Assembly (NCBI RefSeq): GCF_932294415.1
Contig: NC_065535.1
Coordinates: 92,520,862 to 92,584,861 of the forward strand
Origin: Quercus robur
Taxonomy: Eukaryota > Streptophyta > Magnoliopsida > Fagales > Fagaceae
Direction: 5' to 3'
DNA: 64,000 nt
Position numbers and translations under genes: made by a program. Position 1 is the stretch's first letter; the number at the start of each line of letters is the position of its first letter. The notes beneath the pieces were generated by a model, which saw only the letters and a program-made list of their open reading frames with translations, searched no databases and was not told the DNA's origin. Shown here one piece after another: positions 57,789 through 64,000 of the stretch.

Positions 57789-58338
57789 TTTTAATATAAA
57801 AATATAATATTTGTCTAATTTAATTAGAACTTGTTTACTATTTAAATTTTGTAAAGGGTAATCTTCAGAAAGTTAATTATTGTCTTTTTGACTTTCAAAA
57901 TTACCCTAATTTAATTAACTTATCTTTATTTATAAAAAAGGTTTAAACCATAAATTGACAAAAAAAAAAAAAAAAAAAACTACAGGGTAAAACCCTTAGA
58001 TAGTAGATAGATACAAGTTCCTATTGTAGAAAAAAAAATATTCCCACTACCCCACATTTCTATAAATAAATAAAAAAACACTTTTAGACTTAATTTGAAA
58101 TTTGACTGGACTAATTTTTCCTTTTGGCAAAATTTTTGTGAATAAAACACCCTCACTTTATTTTTTTGTTTTTGTTTTAAAAAAAAATTCTTTTGGCAAA
58201 ATTTTTGCGCACAAAACACCATCACATTACTTTTGTTTTAGTTTTTGTTCAAAAGTTTTCGGGAGTCATTCTCTGTAAAATAATAGCTTATTTTAATCCA
58301 AATCAACTTTGGAACATTCTATCAAACTCATCTACTAA

Positions 58339-58914
58339 GGCTCCGTTTGGAAGTTCATAAGGGAAGGGAATGGAATGGAATAAAATGATCATAAGGGAAT
58401 GGAAAGGAACGGAATGGAATGGAATGTATTTAAGCAAGAGAAAGGAATGGAAAAGAATGGAATGGAATGAAATTAAGTAACCTTGATTGGATGTTTTAAA
58501 ATGAAGGAATGGAAAGGAATGGAATGTAAGTAATTTTGTTTGGGAGCAACATGGAGGGAATGGAATGGATTCATTTTATAACAATATTACTATTAGACCC
58601 TTATTTTAAAATAAATAATTGAATATACAGGGGTATTTTGGGAGTTTTAGTAAAAAAATCATTAAATCTAATTTCATTCCTTCTCATTCCTCCCAATTTC
58701 GGGGGGAATGAAAATTTGAGGTTTTAAGGGAATAAAGAGGAATGAGTGTTCCCTCCTACTCATTCCATTCCCTTCTACTTAAACTCCCAAATAAGGGAAT
58801 GGACTTTCCATTCCCTCCATTAAAACTCCCAAACAAGGGGAAGGGAAGAATATTCTAAAATTATTCTTTTTATTCCTTTCCATTCCATTCCATTCCCTCC
58901 TCCCAAACGAGGCC
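58339..58914. mobile_element. Tourist-type (PIF/Harbinger) MITE, TAA target duplication
   Basis: The termini are GGCTCCGTTTGG at the left and GGCCTCGTTTGG reverse-complemented at the right. TAA lies on both sides (58336-58338 and 58915-58917), and copy A has the empty site CTACTAAAGCAAC at about 40691. The interior consists of GGAATGGAATGG arms and their inverse CCATTCCATTCC, so the whole can fold back. It has no ORF. Confidence 0.85.
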
Positions 58915-59101
58915 TAAAGCAACAATTACAGCAAAATATAAACAAAAAGAATTACACCAACGCATCTTTCTACTCATTTTCTTTAGTATTATTCTTTTTT
59001 TTCCTACTCATTTTATTGCTAAATAATTTAAAAATATGACATTTTAAGAAAATAAAATAATTAAAAATGTAATATTTTAAGAAAAATAAAATAAAATTAA
59101 T

Positions 59102-59174
59102 GAAGATGTAAGGTAACGATCCTCGTTATTTGTGTAAATTGTACCGCATATTCTACCATTTGAGCTACATCCCC
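59102..59174 (-). repeat. tRNA-Ala-like repeat head
   Basis: Minus strand GGGGATGTAGCTCAAATGGT followed by GGATCGTTACC. It is the partner of 50769-50841. Confidence 0.6.
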
Positions 59175-59223
59175 TTTTAATATAAAAATATTAACTTTTG
59201 TCCATTTTAATTAGAACTTATTT

Positions 59224-59490
59224 AGGGTCTGTTTGGATATAATTTATTTTGCTGAAATTAAAAATTGAAAACTAAAAACACTATAGCAAAATAATTTTTA
59301 AATGTGTGAATAATACCGTGGGACCCATTTTTAATGAAAAAGTTGCTGAAAAGTGTAATTTGTGGGTCCGTGAATAGTGCACATATACACTGTTCACTGT
59401 GGAAAGTCAACATAAAAAAAAAAAAAAAAAAGGAACGAAAACGTAGCTTCGAAACGCAGACACAGCTTCAGTGGAATCCAAACACACCCT
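59224..59490. mobile_element. MITE with AGGGTNTGTTTGGAT ends
   Basis: The left end is AGGGTCTGTTTGGATATAAT. The right end, reverse-complemented, is AGGGTGTGTTTGGATTCCAC. The corresponding place in copy A (about 50886) is uninterrupted, which supports an insertion after the duplication. The interior has GTGGGACCCA and ACACTGTTCACTGT words plus an A-run. The target duplication is unclear. Confidence 0.65.
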
Positions 59491-60949
59491 CAATATTTTA
59501 ATATTGTAAAGTTTAATAATAATAATAATTATTATTATTATTATTGTCATCATCCTCTTTTTCTTCTTCTTATGAGGGGATGGTAAATATCATTTGAATG
59601 GTCATTGGTATAGATTTGAGTTATTTTTACTACAATTCATAATTAATCTAACATGTGTTTGGTACAATTTATTTTTTTTTCAGCCTTTTGTAATTGGATT
59701 GTTTAAAAAAGTTGTATCTAGAAAAAGTGAACTTTATAAAAAGTTATATTTTTTTTTGTAGAAGTGTGGTTTCAAAATATGATGCCAAACAAGTAGTATG
59801 TATTTTTTATTTTTTTAAAGTCAATATGATTACTATAAAGGATGTTATTACCATTAGGTTACTCCTAGAACCCTCAAATAGCTAGGTACTATATATATAT
59901 ATATATATATATTGTAGAAGTTTCATATCATTGCATTTTTTTTTTTCTTTCGACTTGAGTGATTGCCTGTTACAAATGGAGTGTAATAAAGGTTCCACCA
60001 AAAAAAAAAAAAAAAAAATCTAAACAATGGGGCTTTGGTTCTTTAGTTGTTTTTGTTGTCTTAAGGCTATTTGTAATTTCATTATACTGAGTGACAAGTA
60101 CTGTTTATATGTGATAAGGATAATTTGTTACTTATATTGTTGGCTATTCTTTTTTATGGGCAATTTTTTTCCTTATTTTCCCATCAATAATTATCAAAGT
60201 TATACATGCACCATCTAGTGGGTATTGGACTCGTGCTCACGCACTTTATATTTATTTTTGGAGAAATACCATTTGAGCCATGTCCCTTGTTAATGGCCAG
60301 GTTTGGGTGATAAAGGTTTCCCCACTCACTTTCTCTTATCCACACCACCCTTAAAGATTGGTTTATGGTTTGTGGGCAATTTTCTTTGTCTTTACCCGCT
60401 TATAATTATCAAAGTTTACTAGTCTTTTTTATGATGACATTTGTTAGCAGTTTAAAATTTTTTCAGGCTGCTCTAATTACCCTATGTAGATGGTACTTTT
60501 ATTGGTGGCATAGAAATTCTTGGGACAATGCAATCATGCGGGAAACTAGTGTTTATTAGTACCGGCTTAACACATTTTGTGGCATTTTACATAGAGTTAC
60601 TAGTTTTCTTTCCAATATTCCAATGGTAGTCCTACCGTTGAATACTTCTTTGTAAAAAGTCATCAACTTGTAATATATATAAATAAATAAATATATATAT
60701 ATATATTAACAAATTTAGTCTTGACTGAATTGGTTTCTTTGTATTAATATTACTATAATCATGCCAAAAGTATGCAGTATTAACCATGTTATTGGCATGT
60801 TATGTCTTTCATGCAAAATATAGCAACGTTTTTTATGACGAATTTTCATATACACAGAGTATTTTAAATATAAAATAAATTTTTTCAAAAACTTATAAAT
60901 TCTAAATGATGTCATTTTTAATAAATCTAGCTTATTCTTTTCATACCTC

Positions 60950-61125
60950 GCTCAATTAGATGACCAAAAGACACCACTGATTTTCATCGCTTCTTAAAGC
61001 TTCAATAACCACTTAAGAATCTCCCTCAATAATAATGGAGGACAAACCAATTTCATGAGCAAAAATGAGTTTTAACAACAGCTATTGTTTCCACATTAGC
61101 TACCAAAAGGGGGAGAAGGATTTCT
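60950..61125 (-). pseudogene. RNase H-like (RVT_3) fragment, copy B
   Basis: Duplicate of the relic at 53277-53470, with the same broken frame and a few extra substitutions. Confidence 0.6.
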
Positions 61126-61689
61126 TTAGACATTGAAACTAAGGAAAATCCCATGATTTTTATGCAAAGATAAGTTTCTTTTAAAAAGACTTTGCTTGTT
61201 CAAAAGATTTTTATTTGAAAGAAATTCCAACTTGGTAAAAACATTTTTGAAAACATTTTTTATTTAGACACATTTTTTTGGATGTTTGAAAGATCTTTCT
61301 GTCAACTTTTGTTAAAATTTTTTGAAAAAAAAATCTAGAAAACATTTTTTGATCATTAATTGAATTTTTTTTAATTTAAAAAATTTGAAGAAAAAATTAA
61401 AAAAAAAAGGAAAATTAACCATACCATTTAACAAAAGTTGATGAAAAAGCCTTAATTAAATAAACTTGAAAGTTAAAATATTAAAATGAATGAAAACAAA
61501 GATAAAGGGCTTAAATGAATTTTGGTGTTGTCTCCTTAAACACATCACCATCAAAATTTACCTTAAAATATGAGGATGTGGGTGGAGACCATTAGAATCA
61601 AAGATAGCTGAGAGATGTGGGCAGAATTGGCTACCATTTAAGTTATATCTCCTTTTAATTAATTAATTAATTAATTTATATATGTATAT

Positions 61690-62170
61690 ATATAAACCCT
61701 CATTTTCATTATAAAGGTCATCGCGCTTAAAAAAAAAAATAGAACAATTAAAAGTCATCATGCTTAAAAAAAGGGTGATTTTGAATGGTGTGGTTTTGTG
61801 AGTGAATGAAGTAGGGTGAGTGAGTGTTTGTAGGTTTTTGTAAAAAAATGGAGATGCAAGGTATCGATCCTCATTCCTTGGGTAAGCATTCCCACACTCT
61901 ACCATTTGAGCTACATCCCCTTTTAATTAATTAATACACACACATATATATATATATATAATCCTTATTTTCATTATAAAGGTCATCATGCTTAACAAAA
62001 AAAGAATAATAAAAGGTCATCATGCTTAAAAAGAAAGGGAGATTCTCAATGGTGTGGTTTTGTGTATGAATGAAGCTGGGTGCGTAAATGTTTGTAAAAA
62101 AATGGAGATGCAAGGTATCAATCCTTGTTACCCGGGTAAGTCCTCTCATGCTCTACTGTTTATGTCTTCT
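61690..62170 (-). repeat. tRNA-Ala-headed units in copy B (two)
   Basis: Two units, at about 61690-61935 and 61950-62165, have the same block order as the array at 54886-55870. A headless third unit continues into the separase upstream region from about 62412. Confidence 0.7.
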
Positions 62171-62692
62171 CAAATAACAAATTCATTTTGAATTAAAAAA
62201 AAAAAACTCCTAAAATTTAGGATTATTTTCCCTTCACATTAAAAAAAGAAATTACACGTATCTCTAAAATTTATCATTTTTATTTGTTAAAAAAAAATTC
62301 TAAATTATAATAGATGTAAATTATTAACTTTTACTTAAAAAAATAAAAGAGCCTCTAAGCACACGCATGAGTTTGTACTTAAAGACTAGTGTGTGTGTAT
62401 ATATATAAAATTTAACCCTCATTTTTCATTATAAAGGTTGTTGTGCTTAAAAGTTAAAACTCTAACTAAACTATTTAATTATAAACATATTTAGTGATGT
62501 TTTTAACAAAGATATGTTACAAAACTCTAATTAAACTAATTTTAGATTGGTAAAATGTCAAATTTTAAATCAAATATAGGTAACTTAAATTTTGACCAAA
62601 TCATAGTGGGTGAATTGTAATGGCCAAAAAAAAAAAAAAAACTCTTCCTTCCACGCTTCCAACAAGTTTGAAAAATTCCATGAGCGGGCTCT

Positions 62693-62700
62693 ATTCGCGC
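62693..62700 (+). promoter_or_regulatory. E2F-like site upstream of separase
   Basis: ATTCGCGC fits the plant E2F consensus WTTSSCSS. It lies about 105 bases before the ATG and just before TTTAAAAA (62704-62711), a possible TATA-type element. E2F control would suit a cell-division gene. All three duplicated promoter pieces have lost it. Confidence 0.55.
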
Positions 62701-62759
62701 CCTTTAAAAACACAAACAAATCCCACTGTTTCCTTCTCATTTTCAATTTTCCCCAACCC

Positions 62760-62763
<4 letters not shown>

Positions 62764-62793
<30 letters not shown>
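62764..62793 (+). repeat. (CT)n in the separase 5' leader
   Basis: A CT dinucleotide run immediately before the start codon region. Such leader microsatellites are common in plants and length-variable. Confidence 0.9.
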
Positions 62794-62796
<3 letters not shown>

Positions 62797-62802
62797 ACAG
62801 TA

Positions 62803-63431
62803 ATGTCCTCCGCCACCGAATCCTCTCTCCTCTCCAAACTCGAATCCTCTTCCCCCTCCACGGCGGAAACGCTCTTTCCTCTCTTCTCCAACTACCTCCA
62901 CCCTTTCTCAGATCTCACAAACCACCAAATCCGTCCCCTCGCCAAGCAATTCCTCCCCTTCCTCAATCGCGCCCTTTCCCTCCTCCCCAAGTGCCTCTCC
63001 TCTTCCGATCCACGCTCCTCAAATGACCGATTTGCCCTCGACCTCCTCAACATTTACCAACTCTGCCTCACTTGCTTGGACTCCCTCTCTTCCCAGCTCT
63101 CTTGTAAACCCTACTCCGTTCACGTCCAGAGAGTTCGCTTGTTGCATTGTATGGAGGGGTTGGGGCGGTACCGCGACGCTGAGGCCGAGGGGTTTAGGGT
63201 TTTGGAGAGCTTCAGAGGGATGGATTTTGGCGTGAAAGTGAAGAAATCGGCAAATTCGGTGGGGAAGTTTGTGCCGGACGTGGAGAAAAGTTGTGGAGAT
63301 AAGGAGTTTGCGCTGTTGGTTGTGGAGGTGGTTGCAACGATGGTGAAGTGCGCGGCCTTGGGGCAGAGGAAGGACGAGGAGGTGTATAGGAGGGTGATTG
63401 GTTTGGTTGAGGAGGTTCGGCCGTGGTTTAG
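62803..63431 (+). CDS. ESP1: Separase, N-terminal first coding exon (gene continues past the window)
   Basis: The exon gives 209 residues plus two bases, ending GG-TTT-AG before the donor GTATGT at 63432. The protein begins MSSATESSLLSKLESS and continues NYLHPFSDL, QIRPLAKQFLPFLNRALSLL, RVRLLHCMEGLGRYRDAEAE and EEVYRRVIGLVEEVRPWF. I read these as the helical N terminus of plant separase (ESP), the protease that cuts cohesin's kleisin at anaphase. This identification is from memory of the family. The caspase-like domain with its His/Cys dyad would lie beyond the right edge. An in-frame ATG at 62620 would add 61 low-complexity residues. I prefer 62803, because the upstream part is promoter and CT repeat and is not conserved-looking. 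Confidence 0.72.
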
Positions 63432-63435
63432 GTAT

Positions 63436-64000
63436 GTGAGTTTTTGAATTTTTGGAAGATTGTGTTTGGTTGCTAAGAAAATGTGGGGAATGAAAGGAAT
63501 TTGAAATGTTTAGAGGTTTTAATTATTCGGAACTTGTGAAATATGCACTAATTTTGAATAGAATGGGCCTAACATTGCTAACTTTTTAGCTGTGTGAGTT
63601 TTGATTGTTTGAATGGTTGTGTTTGGTTGCCGCGAAAATGTGGGAAATGATAGGAAATTGATATGTTTGGAGGTTTTAATTATCAAACTTGTGAAATATA
63701 CACCAATTTTGACTAGAATGGGGCTAACATTTCTAACCTTTTAGTTGCTTGAGTTTTGGTTGTTTGAAAGTTTGTGCTTAATTGGTGAGAAAGTGCGGGA
63801 AATGAAAGAAAATACGTTTTGAGATTTTGATTATTTGAAACTTGTGAAATATGCACTAATTTTGACTAGGATGGGGCTAACATTACTAAATTTTTAGTTG
63901 AGAAGAGTTTTGATTGTTTGAAAGATTGTGTTTGGTTGGTGAGACAATGTGGGAATGAAAGGAAATTGATACCTTTGTAGATTTTAATTATTTGAAACTT
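63436..64000 (+). repeat. Tandem repeat, ~155-bp unit, at the start of separase intron 1
   Basis: TGTGTTTGGTTG or close variants recur at about 63461, 63619, 63773 and 63927, a period of 154-158. Each unit continues AAAATGTGGGAAATGA, GAGGTTTTAATTAT, ACTTGTGAAATATGCAC and TAGAATGGGGCTAACAT. At least three and a half units are present and the array runs off the window. Confidence 0.88.

Larger units (their letters stand above)
56272..62757 (+). repeat. Large segmental duplication, copy B
   Basis: Starts GGGTGAGCAGTGGTGGCAAG, matching 38911 onward in copy A, and runs to the separase leader. It lacks the gypsy element, the foldback element and the local triplication of copy A. It has its own insertions at 56424-57238, 58339-58914 and 59224-59490. 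Confidence 0.85.

Noticed and set aside
62620..62802. Upstream in-frame ATG extending separase by 61 residues
   Set aside because: The extension is Lys- and Ser-Leu-repeat sequence from an A-run and a CT microsatellite and overlaps the duplicated promoter block.

Overview
This is nuclear DNA from a woody flowering plant. The evidence is intron-rich genes with GT-AG introns, abundant Ty3/gypsy, LINE, SINE, Helitron, hAT, Mutator and MITE sequence, and AT-rich spacers. Several repeat families look like those of oak and its relatives (Fagaceae), but that family-level placement is recall and inference, not proof. Nothing bacterial or organellar was seen.

Four host genes can be built exon by exon. 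(1) 596-10415, plus strand: PYM (partner of Y14 and Mago), an exon-junction-complex recycling factor of 240 residues in three exons. Its second intron is about 8 kb and holds LINEs and a TRIM element. (2) 20707-16704, minus: a secreted berberine-bridge-enzyme-like FAD oxidoreductase of 538 residues in two exons, with both covalent FAD anchors present. (3) 29434-26012, minus: MRTO4/MRT4, a 60S ribosome assembly factor of 229 residues in eight exons, with a telo-box upstream. (4) 62803 to the right edge, plus: the first coding exon of a gene that reads as plant separase. The four genes are unrelated in function and form no operon or cluster.

The rest is a nested transposon landscape in which many insertions can be resolved to the base. 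10.4-16.7 kb holds a degenerate GGTCC-type minisatellite and two hAT-type elements with 8-bp target duplications. 23.6-25.6 kb holds another hAT-type element and a Pack-MULE that captured an S40/DUF584 senescence-regulator-like gene, with a perfect 9-bp target duplication. 29.7-34.5 kb is a tandem duplication carrying a long-TIR Mutator-like element, one copy internally deleted. 34.6-38.1 kb is a tandem duplication whose second copy received two solo LTRs and a Helitron while the first copy stayed empty.

38.9-62.8 kb is a large direct tandem duplication directly upstream of separase. Copy A (38.9-56.27 kb) carries a 9.9-kb decayed Tat-type Ty3/gypsy element and a foldback element. Copy B (56.27-62.76 kb) carries a Tourist-type MITE and an insertion holding a captured promoter plus signal-peptide exon. 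Each copy serves as the empty-site control for insertions in the other. The duplication ends inside the separase 5' leader, so degenerate copies of the separase promoter are scattered through the region. Only the real promoter keeps an E2F-like site. A tRNA-Ala-derived repeat family is amplified through the same block.
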